Shown: positions 27,028 to 35,666 of the stretch, in pieces
Numbering within the stretch: position 1 is the first letter of the stretch
Layout of the letters: each line of letters opens with the position of its first letter
Origin: Mesorhizobium sp. L2C084A000
GTDB lineage: Bacteria > Pseudomonadota > Alphaproteobacteria > Rhizobiales > Rhizobiaceae
NCBI RefSeq assembly: GCF_000502875.1
Contig: NZ_AYWX01000002.1
Span: 732,572-796,571, forward strand
DNA: 64,000 nucleotides
Direction of reading: 5' to 3'
Notes under the pieces: generated by a model
Databases searched by the model: none
What the model was told of the DNA's origin: nothing
Seen by the model: the letters and a program-made list of their open reading frames with translations, nothing else
Made by a program: the position numbers and the translations under genes

Positions 27028-27927
27028 ATGGACACACTGACGCGCATGCGTGCCTTCATCGACGTGGTCGAGGCCGAGGGCTTTTCGGCGGCGGCGCGCA
27101 AGATCGGCCGCTCCAAGGCCCTGCTGTCGAAATATGTGCGCGAGCTGGAGGACGAACTCGGCGCTTTGCTGCTCAACCGCACCACGCGCCAGTTCTCGAT
27201 GACAGAGGCCGGCCACACCTATTACCGGCGCGCCTCGGAGATCGTGCGCGAGGTCGACAGCCTGGCCGACGCGGTGCGTGAATCCTCCGGTGACGTGCGC
27301 GGCCGGATCAAGCTGTCGGCGCCGCGCACCTTCGCCGATGCGCCGATCGGCCAGTCGCTGATCGACTTCGCCAAGCAGCATCCCGACATCGTCCTCGACA
27401 TCCAGCTCGACGACCGCTTCGTCGATCTGGTCGAGGAGGGCTTCGACCTTGCGGTGCGCATCTCGCGGCTGGAGAACTCGTCGCTGATCGCCAGGCGGCT
27501 GGCGCCGTTTTCGATAAAGCTCTGCGCCTCCCCCGAACTGATCGCCAAGCATGGCATGCCGACACGGCCGCAGGATCTCAGCCGCATGCCTTGCATCGTC
27601 GACACCAATGGCCGCGGACTGAACAACTGGCCGTTCAAGGGCGACAATGGCGATCCGGTGAGCGTTTCGGTGTCCGGTCCGGTCGAGGTCAACAGCCCGA
27701 TGACGGCGAGAGCCGCGGCCGTGGCGGGTCTCGGATTTACCGTCCTGCCGGATTTCATCGCCGCGCCCGACCTCGCGAGCGGCCGGCTGGTGGCGGTGAT
27801 GGATGACCGTATCCTGTCGGGCGGCGGCATCTTCGCCGTCTACCCGCACCGTCGCTATCTGCCGGCGAAAGTCCGCGTCTTCGTCGACTTTTTGGTGCAG
27901 TGGTTCAGGACGCGCGAGGCTGGCTGA
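27028..27927 (+). CDS. LysR-family transcriptional regulator
   Basis: The 299-residue protein has an N-terminal winged HTH (MRAFIDVVEAEGFSAAARKI, then SKALLSKYVRELEDELGALL and LLNRTTRQFSMTEAG) and a LysR substrate-binding domain from residue 90 (GRIKLSAPRTFADAPIG). It belongs to the CrgA/AaeR-like subgroup judging by RTTRQFSMTEAG. Ligand unknown. The ATG is preceded by an AAAGG sequence and lies three bases after the amidase stop, so it may regulate that operon, although LysR regulators are more often divergent from their target. Confidence 0.9.
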   Translation: MDTLTRMRAFIDVVEAEGFSAAARKIGRSKALLSKYVRELEDELGALLLNRTTRQFSMTEAGHTYYRRASEIVREVDSLADAVRESSGDVRGRIKLSAPRTFADAPIGQSLIDFAKQHPDIVLDIQLDDRFVDLVEEGFDLAVRISRLENSSLIARRLAPFSIKLCASPELIAKHGMPTRPQDLSRMPCIVDTNGRGLNNWPFKGDNGDPVSVSVSGPVEVNSPMTARAAAVAGLGFTVLPDFIAAPDLASGRLVAVMDDRILSGGGIFAVYPHRRYLPAKVRVFVDFLVQWFRTREAG

Positions 27928-28009
27928 CCGGCGTCAATAGTCTCGTGGTCCCAATTTCGCCCCCTTTCTGGTAACTCTCGGCAACTCTTCCGAGGCCTAT
28001 GGACCGAGA

Positions 28010-28678
28010 ATGAATCTGAAACGGCACGCAATCATGCTGGCTTCGGCCTTGGCGGCTACTTTTGCCGCCACTGGACCCGCTTACGTGCATCCGCATGTCT
28101 TCGCCGAGGCCCGCCTCGATGTGATCCTCTCCCCGGATCACCAAAGCGTGAAGGCTCTGCGTCATCTCTGGCGCTTCGACGATCTGTTTTCCTCGACCGT
28201 GATGATGGAGTTCGACAAGAACTCCGACCTGAAGCTCGACGACAAGGAGCTGAAGGAAGTCGCCGACACCGTTCATGCCTCGCTGGCCGAGTTCAATTAC
28301 TTCCAGCTCGTCACCGTCGACGGCAAGGATGTGGCGATGACGCCGCCGCCGCATCTGATGGCCAATTTCGACAACGATCAGCTGATCATCCTTTTCGAGT
28401 CCGAACCTAAGGTGCCGATCAAGCTCCACGGCAAGATCGATATCGGCGTCTACGATCCGACATTCTACACGGCGATCGACTTCACCGAGGACTCCAACAT
28501 CACGGTTGAAGGCCTGCCCTCGAACTGCACCAGCAAGGTGGTCCGTCCAGACCCGGACGAGGCCATCAAGGAAAACCAGAAGACCCTCACCGATGCCTTT
28601 TTCAATGACCCGACCGGCACCGATATGAGCAAGATCTTCGCCACCAAGCTCGAACTGACCTGTCAGCCAGAAGGATGA
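28010..28678 (+). CDS. DUF1007 exported protein
   Basis: The 222-residue protein starts with a signal peptide (MNLKRHAIMLASALAATFAA to about the AYVH position). The mature N-terminus HPHVFAEARLDVILSPD followed by VKALRHLWRFDDLFSSTVMM is the DUF1007 signature. DUF1007 proteins are commonly found next to NicO-type nickel/cobalt permeases and are thought to act with them in the periplasm, perhaps binding metal. Its TGA overlaps the transporter ATG (ATGA), which supports a joint role. It has 82 bases of upstream DNA with no clear operator. Confidence 0.85.
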   Translation: MNLKRHAIMLASALAATFAATGPAYVHPHVFAEARLDVILSPDHQSVKALRHLWRFDDLFSSTVMMEFDKNSDLKLDDKELKEVADTVHASLAEFNYFQLVTVDGKDVAMTPPPHLMANFDNDQLIILFESEPKVPIKLHGKIDIGVYDPTFYTAIDFTEDSNITVEGLPSNCTSKVVRPDPDEAIKENQKTLTDAFFNDPTGTDMSKIFATKLELTCQPEG

Positions 28679-29868
28679 AGCCGGTGACGAAACCGTCCCT
28701 GCGTTTGGCATTCGGCCTGTTGGCCCTCACTGTCGCCATGATGCATTTCGCCGACGCCGCTCATGCCCAGAGTTCGCTCGGCATCGGCGTCAATGACGGC
28801 ATGGCGCCCACCACCGGCCCGTTCGCCCATATCCTGATGTGGATCAATCTCAGGCAGCAGGAATTCTACCGCGCGCTGGCGACGGCGATGAAGGCGATGC
28901 GCCAGGACGGCAGCAAGATCTGGGTACTCGTCGGCCTGTCCTTCGCCTACGGTATTTTCCATGCCGCCGGCCCCGGCCACGGCAAGGCGGTGATCTCGTC
29001 CTACATGGTGGCCAATGAGGTGGCGTTGCGGCGCGGCATCCTCTTGTCCTTCGTCTCGGCGCTGCTGCAGGGCCTGACCGCGGTCGCGGTGATGGGAGTC
29101 GCCTACTTCGTCCTGCGCGGCACCTCCGTCTCGATGACGGACGCAGCCTGGTTCATGGAGATCATGAGCTTTGTCTTCGTCACCCTGTTCGGCGCCTGGC
29201 TGCTGTGGCGCAAGCTCGGCCCTTCCATCCTCCGTCTGTTCGGAAGAGGCCCGGCCTACAGCCTGTCGGCGGCTCACGCCGGTCATTCTCACGCCGATCA
29301 TTCTCATGGGGGTCATTCGCACGGCGCGCATTCGCAGGCCGGTCACTCCCATGCAGCTCACAGCAATTCGGCGCATGCTCATTCGCACGCGCTACACGCG
29401 CATGACCATGTGCACGGCCCTTCGCACGATCATCACGATCATGCCGAACACGATCATGCTCATCACGATCACGCGGCGGGCGAAGTCTGCGACACCTGCG
29501 GCCATTCGCATGCACCAGATCCGGCGCTGCTGTCGGGCGACCGCTTCGACTGGCGCACGGCCTGGACGGCGGTGGCGGCGGTCGGCATCCGCCCCTGCTC
29601 CGGCGCGCTGATCGTGCTCAGCTTCGCCCTGCTCAACGGGCTCTGGCTCGGCGGCCTGCTGTCGGTGCTGGCGATGTCGCTGGGAACGGCGATCACCGTA
29701 TCGGCACTGGCGACACTGGCGGTGACCGCCAAGAACTGGGCGGTGTATTTCGCCGGCGACGGCCGCATGGGCAACCGCATCCACTCGATCGTCGAGATCG
29801 GCGGCGCAGCCTTCGTGTTCCTGTTCGGATTGTTGTTGCTGTCGGCGAGCTTGGCGAGCGGCGGATGA
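28675..29868 (+). CDS. NicO-family nickel/cobalt efflux permease with His-rich loop
   Basis: The 397-residue inner-membrane protein has a signal-like first segment and about six membrane helices. The motif HAAGPGHGKAVISSYM (about residues 99-114) and VGIRPCSGALIVLSFALLNG are the two NicO signatures. Between them lies a stretch of roughly 70 residues (encoded near 29270-29500) dominated by histidine in HSH, HDH and HAH repeats, ending in a Cys pair (CDTCG); it resembles the metal-buffering loop of RcnA. Efflux of Ni or Co is likely but metal specificity is not shown. It overlaps the DUF1007 gene by four bases. Confidence 0.88.
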   Translation: MKPVTKPSLRLAFGLLALTVAMMHFADAAHAQSSLGIGVNDGMAPTTGPFAHILMWINLRQQEFYRALATAMKAMRQDGSKIWVLVGLSFAYGIFHAAGPGHGKAVISSYMVANEVALRRGILLSFVSALLQGLTAVAVMGVAYFVLRGTSVSMTDAAWFMEIMSFVFVTLFGAWLLWRKLGPSILRLFGRGPAYSLSAAHAGHSHADHSHGGHSHGAHSQAGHSHAAHSNSAHAHSHALHAHDHVHGPSHDHHDHAEHDHAHHDHAAGEVCDTCGHSHAPDPALLSGDRFDWRTAWTAVAAVGIRPCSGALIVLSFALLNGLWLGGLLSVLAMSLGTAITVSALATLAVTAKNWAVYFAGDGRMGNRIHSIVEIGGAAFVFLFGLLLLSASLASGG

Positions 29869-29893
29869 TGCCCGGCGCCGCGAGGCTCGGGGT

Positions 29894-30871
29894 TTAACCC
29901 GCGATCTTGCCGCCGAGTTCGTCCTCGATATGCGCGCGGATGATTTCGTCAAAACTGTTCTCGGCGCTGAAGCCCAGTTCCCTTGACCGCCGCGCCTCGA
30001 ACCGTGTTGGCCAGCCCTTGACGATCGCCCAGATCGTGTCATCCGGCTCCTCGCGGATCAGGCTTACCGCCTTCGGCCCGGCGATGCGTTCCAGCGCCTC
30101 GATCTGTTCGCCGACGGTGACGGCGACGCCAGGCATCGTCAGGTTGCGGCGTGGCCCGACGGCGCTGCTGTCGATCCCTGCCGCATGGATCAGGAAGTTG
30201 ACCGCCGAGCGCGGGCTGGCATGCGTGTGCACGACCGAGCGCGGCACCGGCAGGATCGCCTCCTGGCCGCTCAACGGCTCGCGGATGATGCCGGAGAAGA
30301 AGCCGGACGCCGCCTTGTTCGGCTTGCCCGGCCGCACGCAGATCGTCGGCAGCCTGATGCCGATGCCGTCGAAGAAACCGCGCCTGGAATAGTCGGCCAG
30401 CAGCGCTTCGCTCATCTGCTTCTGGGTGCCGTAGGAGGTCAGCGGCGTCGGATGGAAGTCATCGGGAATGACATCCGGGAACGGCGCGCCGAACACCGCG
30501 ATCGACGAGGTGAAGACGACGCGCGGCGCAAAGCCCGCCAGCCGGATGGCATCGAACAGGGCCCGCGTGCCATCGAGATTGACGCGGTAGCCGAGATCGA
30601 AATTGGCTTCCGCCTCGCCCGATACGATGCCCGCGAGATGAAAGACGACATCGGGACGCGATGCGACCAGGCGCTCAGCGGCACCCGCTTCGGCGAGATC
30701 GCCGGTGTGCAGCGTGACGCTGACGCCATCCAGGCTCGGTGCCTGCGGCGGCACGATATCGTGTAAATCGAGCGCGGTGATCTTGCCGCCGCGCAGCGTG
30801 CCGTCCTTGGCCAGCCGGGCGATGAGCTTGCGGCCGACCATACCCGCGGCGCCAGTGATCAGAATGCGCAT
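29894..30871 (-). CDS. NAD-dependent epimerase/dehydratase, DenD-like
   Basis: The 325-residue extended short-chain dehydrogenase carries the NAD motif ITGAAGMVGRKL at the N-terminus, a catalytic Tyr-Lys in SYGTQKQ (YxxxK form YGTQK), and the sequence VFTSSIAVFG, an SDR signature. The C-terminal half (ICVRPGKPNKAASGFFSG) is typical of the D-erythronate dehydrogenase (DenD) subgroup. No other erythronate catabolism genes flank it, so the physiological substrate stays open. Convergent with the NicO gene; 25 bases separate them. The downstream small membrane gene begins just 16 bases before it on the same strand. Confidence 0.8.
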   Translation of the reverse strand: MRILITGAAGMVGRKLIARLAKDGTLRGGKITALDLHDIVPPQAPSLDGVSVTLHTGDLAEAGAAERLVASRPDVVFHLAGIVSGEAEANFDLGYRVNLDGTRALFDAIRLAGFAPRVVFTSSIAVFGAPFPDVIPDDFHPTPLTSYGTQKQMSEALLADYSRRGFFDGIGIRLPTICVRPGKPNKAASGFFSGIIREPLSGQEAILPVPRSVVHTHASPRSAVNFLIHAAGIDSSAVGPRRNLTMPGVAVTVGEQIEALERIAGPKAVSLIREEPDDTIWAIVKGWPTRFEARRSRELGFSAENSFDEIIRAHIEDELGGKIAG

Positions 30872-30887
30872 ATCGAAAATCCCTTGC

Positions 30888-31097
30888 CTATTTACCCTGG
30901 TTTTTGCGCTGGTTGCGGGCCCGCAGCCAGAACACCGAGAAGAACGCCAGCACGAAGACGACGCCGAAGGCGCCGGCCAGCACGGTCGAAAGGCTGCCGA
31001 GTGCCAGCATCACGGTCGGCAGATAGTAGGCGCCGATACCGAACAGAAGCATGATCCACACTGCGGCGATAAGAGCATTCCTGGTGTCGCGATCCAT
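30888..31097 (-). CDS. Small two-helix membrane protein, unknown function
   Basis: The 69-residue protein has two hydrophobic helices (ALIAAVWIMLLFGIGAYYLP and GAFGVVFVLAFFSVFWLRAR) and a basic C-terminus NQRKNQGK, so both ends are probably cytoplasmic. The ATG at 31097 gives MDRDTRNAL; a TTG at 31169 would add 24 residues. No family was recognised. It lies upstream of the DenD-like gene on the same strand. Confidence 0.5.
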   Translation of the reverse strand: MDRDTRNALIAAVWIMLLFGIGAYYLPTVMLALGSLSTVLAGAFGVVFVLAFFSVFWLRARNQRKNQGK

Positions 31098-31189
31098 CAC
31101 GCCGCACCAGGGCAGCGGGTGTTCATCAAGCTGGTTTTCAAGGTTTTGCAACTCCCGAGGCAGGACCAATCGACGTCGATCGATCGGTC

Positions 31190-32172
31190 CTAATGATGGT
31201 GGTCGTGATAGGCTGCCGCTTCATGCTCGTGCCCATGCCCGTGCTCGTCGCCATCGTCGGCGCACTGGCCGAATTCCGGTTCCACGGTGGCATGGCTGAT
31301 GCCGTGCTCGCTGGCAAGCCGCTTCTTGACGGCACTCACCGCCTGATGCGCATCGACGCCCTCGTCGAGACAGGCATGCAGCGTCGCCATGTTGCTGGTC
31401 CCGTCGAGCGACCAGACATGCATGTGGTGCACTTCGCGCACGCCCTGGATCGTCGCCTCGATATCCCTGGCGATCAGATCGCGGTCGAGGCTTGGCGCAC
31501 GCCCTCGAGCAGGACATGAGCGGCTTCTCGCATCAGCGACCACGCCGTGTACAGGATCAGCAGCGAGACCAGGACCGACAGGATCGGGTCGATCGGCGTC
31601 CAGCCCGTCGCCAGGATGACCAGCGCCGCCGCTATGGCCGCAGCCGAGCCGAGCAGGTCGCCAAGCACATGCAGGATGGCGCCGCGCATGTTCAGGCTCT
31701 CGCGGTCGCCGCCATGCAGCACGAAGAACGAGCCGATGTTGACCAGCAGGCCGAGGATCGCCACCGCCAGCATTGGCCCGCCAAGCACTGGTGCCGGCGC
31801 CTGCAGGCGCCCCCACGCCTCATAGACGATCCACAGCGCGATGACGAAGATGGCGATGCCGTTGGTATAGGCCACCAGCGTCTTCACCCGGCCGAAGCCG
31901 TAGGTGAGGCGAACGGTCGCCGGGCGGCCGGCTAGATGGAAAGCATACCAGGCCAAGCCGAGCGCGATCGAGTCGGCGAGCATGTGGCCGGCATCGGCCA
32001 GCAGCGCCAGCGATCCGGTGAGGATGCCGCCAAGCGCTTCGGCGACCATGAAGCCGCCGGTCAGGCAGGCTGCGATCAGAACGCGTTTCTTGTCGGTCGA
32101 GCCATGCACATGGCCAGGCCCATGATCGTGCCCAGTGTGATCATGCCCGCGGTGATCGTTTGTATGTGCCAA
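31190..32172 (-). pseudogene. CDF metal-cation exporter (ZitB/CzcD type), frameshifted
   Basis: The protein should be about 327 residues. The N-terminal part starts at TTG 32172, preceded by AGGAG, and has a His-rich leader (NDHRGHDHTGHDHGPGHVHG), six membrane helices and the CDF signature LLADAGHMLADSIALGLAWY. After HVLLEGVR the frame runs to an early stop (31474). Shifting one base restores the CDF cytoplasmic domain PSLDRDLIARDIEATIQGVR, VHHMHVWSLDGTSNMATLHA and a second His-rich tail. A missing base in the GG run at 31494-31495 (one G on the + strand) would explain it. Both halves match one exporter well, so this is either a recent mutation or a sequencing error. Confidence 0.85.
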
Positions 32173-32182
32173 TGGCGAACTC

Positions 32183-32869
32183 CTAAGCGCCGAATTCCGC
32201 GCGACAATCCTCGAGCCGTCGCTTCTGCTGGCCGTCGCCATCGAAATTGGCCGGATCGAGCCACGCCTCATAGGCACTGCGCAGAGCCGGCCACTCCTTG
32301 TCGATGATCGAATACCACGCGGTGTCGCGGTTTTCACCCTTGACGATCAGATGCTGGCGGAAAATGCCTTCGAACTTGAAGCCGAACCGTTCGGCCGCCC
32401 GCTTCGACGGCTCGTTGCGGTTGTTGCACTTCCATTCGTAGCGGCGGTAGCCGAGTTCGTCGAAGATGTATTTCATGAACAGGAACTGCGCTTCGGTTGC
32501 TCCCGGCTTGCGCGAGATGAGCGGTCCCCAATAGATGTTGCCGATCTCGATGACGCCGTAAGCCGGATCGATGCGCATCAGCGTCTGGCGTCCGGCGACC
32601 TTGCCGCTGGCTTTGTCGATGACGGTGAAGAACAGCGGATCCTCGCTGGCCTCGACCTTGTCCAGCCATGGCTGGAAGGCGGCGCGGGTCTCCGGCGGGA
32701 AGTCCGGCAGCCAGGCGAAGCGGCCGTCGATGTCGGACACGGAGGATGCTTCATAGAGGCCATCGCCGTGTTTTGCAGCACTCAGCGGCTCAAGCCGGAC
32801 AGTGCTTCCGTCGATGGTCTTGCGTTCAGGCCGCGGGCGCGGTTGCCAATCCCTGAGATTTTCCGACAC
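32183..32869 (-). CDS. GNAT family N-acetyltransferase (RimJ-like)
   Basis: The 228-residue protein matches the RimJ/RimL-type GNAT group: TIDGSTVRLEPLSAAKHGDG, SEDPLFFTVIDKASGKVAGR, IGNIYWGPLISRKPGATEAQ, then YEWKCNNRNEPSKRAAERFG and FRQHLIVKGENRDTAWYSII, which is the typical C-terminal pattern. The GTG at 32869 has GGAG six bases before it and begins MSENLRDW; a TTG at 32881 or a longer ORF to 33034 would overlap the divergent promoter region. It is 10 bases upstream of the frameshifted CDF gene on the same strand. Confidence 0.8.
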   Translation of the reverse strand: MSENLRDWQPRPRPERKTIDGSTVRLEPLSAAKHGDGLYEASSVSDIDGRFAWLPDFPPETRAAFQPWLDKVEASEDPLFFTVIDKASGKVAGRQTLMRIDPAYGVIEIGNIYWGPLISRKPGATEAQFLFMKYIFDELGYRRYEWKCNNRNEPSKRAAERFGFKFEGIFRQHLIVKGENRDTAWYSIIDKEWPALRSAYEAWLDPANFDGDGQQKRRLEDCRAEFGA

Positions 32870-32952
32870 CGAAAGCTCCAATCCGTTTGACTTTTGCCAG
32901 CCGAAGCTCACAAAAACGCGACCCAACAGCAAGAACCACACGGACGGGAAAA

Positions 32953-34137
32953 ATGCTCCACACGATTTCGGCCTTCGACCGTCTCGGCGAGGAAAATGCA
33001 TTCGCGGTGCTGGCGCGGGCGACAGCCCTTGCAAGCCAAGGTCGGGACATCGTCAATCTCGGCATCGGCCAGCCGGACTTCAAGACGCCGCAGCACATCG
33101 TCGAGGCGGCGATCAAGGCGTTGCGCGACGGTCACCACGGCTACACGCCGGCCAACGGCTTGCTGGCGACGCGCGAGGCGGTGGTGCGGCGCACGCTGAC
33201 CACCACCGGTGTCGAAGTATCGCCCGAAACGGTGATGATCCTGCCCGGCGGCAAGCCGACCATGTTCGCGGCGATCCTGATGTTCGGCGAACCTGGCGCC
33301 GAAATCCTCTATCCCGATCCGGGCTTCCCCATCTATCGCTCGATGATCGAGTTCACCGGTGCGGCGCCTATTCCGGTGCCGATGCGCGAGGAGAACGGCT
33401 TTGCCTTCTCCGCCGAGGAGACGCTGGCCTTGATCACCTCGAAGACCAGGCTGCTGATCCTCAACTCACCCGCAAATCCGACCGGCGGCGTCACGCCGCG
33501 TGCCGAGATCGAGAAACTGGTCAAGGGGTTGGAGGCGCATCCGCACGTCGCCATCCTCTCCGACGAGATCTACGACGTCATGACCTATGATGGCGAGACG
33601 CATTGCTCGCTGCTCGGCTTTCCCGAGATCCGCGACCGGCTGATCGTGCTCAATGGCTGGTCGAAAACCTGGGCGATGACCGGCTGGCGCATGGGTTGGT
33701 CGATCTGGCCGAATGGCGACAAGGGCGCCCATCTCTACGACAAGGTGCGCAAGCTGGCTGTCAACTGCTGGTCCTGCGTCAACGCGCCGAGCCAATTCGC
33801 CGGCATCGCGGCAATCGACGGCCCGCAGGACGATGTCGCCAATATGATGCGCGCCTTCGACCGCCGCCGGAAGATCGTCGTCGAGGGACTGAACGCCCTG
33901 CCTGACATCTCCTGCATCACGCCCAAGGGCGCGTTCTACGCTTTCCCCAACGTCTCGAAGACCGGCTGGAAGGCCAAGAAGCTGGCCTCGGCGCTGCTCG
34001 ACGATGCCGGTGTGGCGCTGATCGGCGGTCCCGATTTCGGCATTCTCGGCGAAGGCTATATCAGGCTCTCCTACGCCAATTCCGAGGAGAACATCTTGCG
34101 GGCGCTGGAACGGATCGGGGCCTTCCTGGCGAAGTAA
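32953..34137 (+). CDS. Class I/II PLP-dependent aminotransferase
   Basis: The 394-residue enzyme has IVNLGIGQPDFKTPQHIVEA near the N-terminus, ILNSPANPTGGVTPRAEIEK, ILSDEIYDVMTYDGE and the PLP lysine in LNGWSKTWAMTGWRMGW. These are the four standard elements of fold I aspartate-aminotransferase relatives. The specific amino donor is not determinable. ATG 32953 is preceded by CGGGAAAA; the ORF extends to 32887 but those residues are not family-like. It is divergent from the acetyltransferase with 83 bases between starts. Confidence 0.88.
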   Translation: MLHTISAFDRLGEENAFAVLARATALASQGRDIVNLGIGQPDFKTPQHIVEAAIKALRDGHHGYTPANGLLATREAVVRRTLTTTGVEVSPETVMILPGGKPTMFAAILMFGEPGAEILYPDPGFPIYRSMIEFTGAAPIPVPMREENGFAFSAEETLALITSKTRLLILNSPANPTGGVTPRAEIEKLVKGLEAHPHVAILSDEIYDVMTYDGETHCSLLGFPEIRDRLIVLNGWSKTWAMTGWRMGWSIWPNGDKGAHLYDKVRKLAVNCWSCVNAPSQFAGIAAIDGPQDDVANMMRAFDRRRKIVVEGLNALPDISCITPKGAFYAFPNVSKTGWKAKKLASALLDDAGVALIGGPDFGILGEGYIRLSYANSEENILRALERIGAFLAK

Positions 34138-34286
34138 GCTTGAAAGCGGCCCGCTGTCCTCTTCCGGACAATTGCGGCTGTGGCATCACGGTGTCATGAG
34201 CCGTCCGGAGGCGCGCGGCCAAGACTGGCGTGCATGTCGAGAACGGCTACGGTCCTCGGATCAGGATCGAAGTGGGGTGACATCGG

Positions 34287-34652
34287 ATGTTCTATGCAAT
34301 CCTTGCCTATCATGTGGAAGACGCAATCAAAGCGCTGACGCCGCAGGAAGATACGGCGCTGATGGCTGACTTGCTCAAGATCCATCAAGGGCTCTATGCC
34401 GACGGCAGCCTTGGGCCGTCGGCGCGGCTTGACGCGACACAATCGGCCTGCACCTTGCGCGACGGCATGATCGTCGACGGCCCCTTCGCCGAAACCAAGG
34501 AACAGCTTCTCGGCCTCTATGTCGTCGACTGCCCGACGCGGGACGATGCCATCGCTATCGCGCGCGAGTTTCGTCGCGTCAATCCGACCGCCGTGTACGA
34601 GATCCGTCCTATCGCGCTCTATCTACCCGGCGCAGAGCTACCGGGAGAATAA
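34287..34652 (+). CDS. YCII/DGPF-domain protein
   Basis: The 121-residue protein begins MFYAILAYHVEDAIKAL and has the eponymous DGPF motif in GMIVDGPFAETKEQLLGLYV, followed by DCPTRDDAIAIARE. Such proteins are small dimeric alpha-beta barrel proteins, some found with ECF sigma factors, of unclear enzymatic role. No sigma factor adjoins it here. Its TAA stop (34650-34652) directly abuts the stop of the convergent SDR gene. The 149-base gap upstream holds its promoter; nothing specific was recognised. Confidence 0.85.
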   Translation: MFYAILAYHVEDAIKALTPQEDTALMADLLKIHQGLYADGSLGPSARLDATQSACTLRDGMIVDGPFAETKEQLLGLYVVDCPTRDDAIAIAREFRRVNPTAVYEIRPIALYLPGAELPGE

Positions 34653-35408
34653 CTACCCACGCCCGACAAACGGCATCTTGGTCGCCATGACGGTCATGAA
34701 CAGCACGTTGGCCTCGAGCGGCAGGCTGGCCATATGGACGACGGCGTCGGCGACGCGCTGAACATCCATCACCGCTTCGGCTGATATCGAGCCGTTGGCC
34801 TGCGGCACGCCGACCGTCATCGGCTGCGCCATATCGGTCAGCGCATTGCCGATGTCGATCTGGCCGCAGGCGATGTCATAAGGCCGGCCGTCGAGCGCCA
34901 GCGTCTTGGTCAGCCCGGTGATGGCATGCTTGGTCGCCGTGTAGGGCACCGAGCCCGGGCGCGGCGCATAGGCCGACACCGAACCGTTGTTGATGATGCG
35001 GCCACCCATCGGCTTCTGCTTGCGCATGGCGCCAAAGGCGGCACGGGCACACAGGAACGAACCGGTGAGATTGACGCCGACGATATCGTTCCACACTTCG
35101 ACCGGTATCTCGTCGATCGGCGCCGATTTGTAGCCCATGCCGGCATTGTTGAAGAGCAGGTCGACACGGCCGAAGGCCGCCGCCACGGTCTCGAACAGAT
35201 CGTCGACCTCGCCTGCCTTGCTGATATCGCAGGCTACCGCCAAGGCCTTGGCGTCGGTGCGGCCGGCCTCGGCGACCGCAGCGTCCAGCACCGACTTGCG
35301 GCGCCCGCAAAATACCGTGTTCCAGCCGTTCTTGAGCAGCGCCGTGGCGACGCTCTTGCCGATGCCCGTGCCGGCCCCGGTGACGATGGCGGTTCTTTGC
35401 TCGGTCAT
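34653..35408 (-). CDS. Short-chain dehydrogenase/reductase (classical SDR)
   Basis: The 251-residue protein has the NAD(P) motif TGAGTGIGKSVATALL, the NAG motif in LLFNNAGMGYKSAPI, a catalytic serine in IINNGSVSAYAPRPGSVPYT and the YxxxK motif YTATKHA. Substrate unknown. The ATG at 35408 has GGAGGAC about 8 bases before it; an upstream GTG/ATG extension to 35513 is not conserved in type. The stop touches the stop of the convergent YCII gene. Confidence 0.9.
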   Translation of the reverse strand: MTEQRTAIVTGAGTGIGKSVATALLKNGWNTVFCGRRKSVLDAAVAEAGRTDAKALAVACDISKAGEVDDLFETVAAAFGRVDLLFNNAGMGYKSAPIDEIPVEVWNDIVGVNLTGSFLCARAAFGAMRKQKPMGGRIINNGSVSAYAPRPGSVPYTATKHAITGLTKTLALDGRPYDIACGQIDIGNALTDMAQPMTVGVPQANGSISAEAVMDVQRVADAVVHMASLPLEANVLFMTVMATKMPFVGRG

Positions 35409-35666
35409 GGCTGTTGTCCTCCGGCAGAGCTGCGCTTGCTCGACTGATTTTCGGGTTTTGGCTCGAAAAAGGAAGGCATCGCAAATGACGGCGGCGATGG
35501 CAAGCGTGTCCATCCGATCGGGCCGACAAAAAGGGCGGCCATTGGCGACCGCCCCTGATCTGAACCGGGCTTGGGAGGAGGAAAAGCCGATCCGACTGTG
35601 TTGAATGATGCGCTTGCTGGGTTAACGAGAGGTTAACCCGGAAAGTGCCTCCTGTGCCGTTTTGGC

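Noticed and set aside
31190..31816. Separate 208-codon gene on the minus strand
   Set aside because: Only its last 100 residues look like a protein and they continue the CDF exporter; treated as the frameshifted 3' part.
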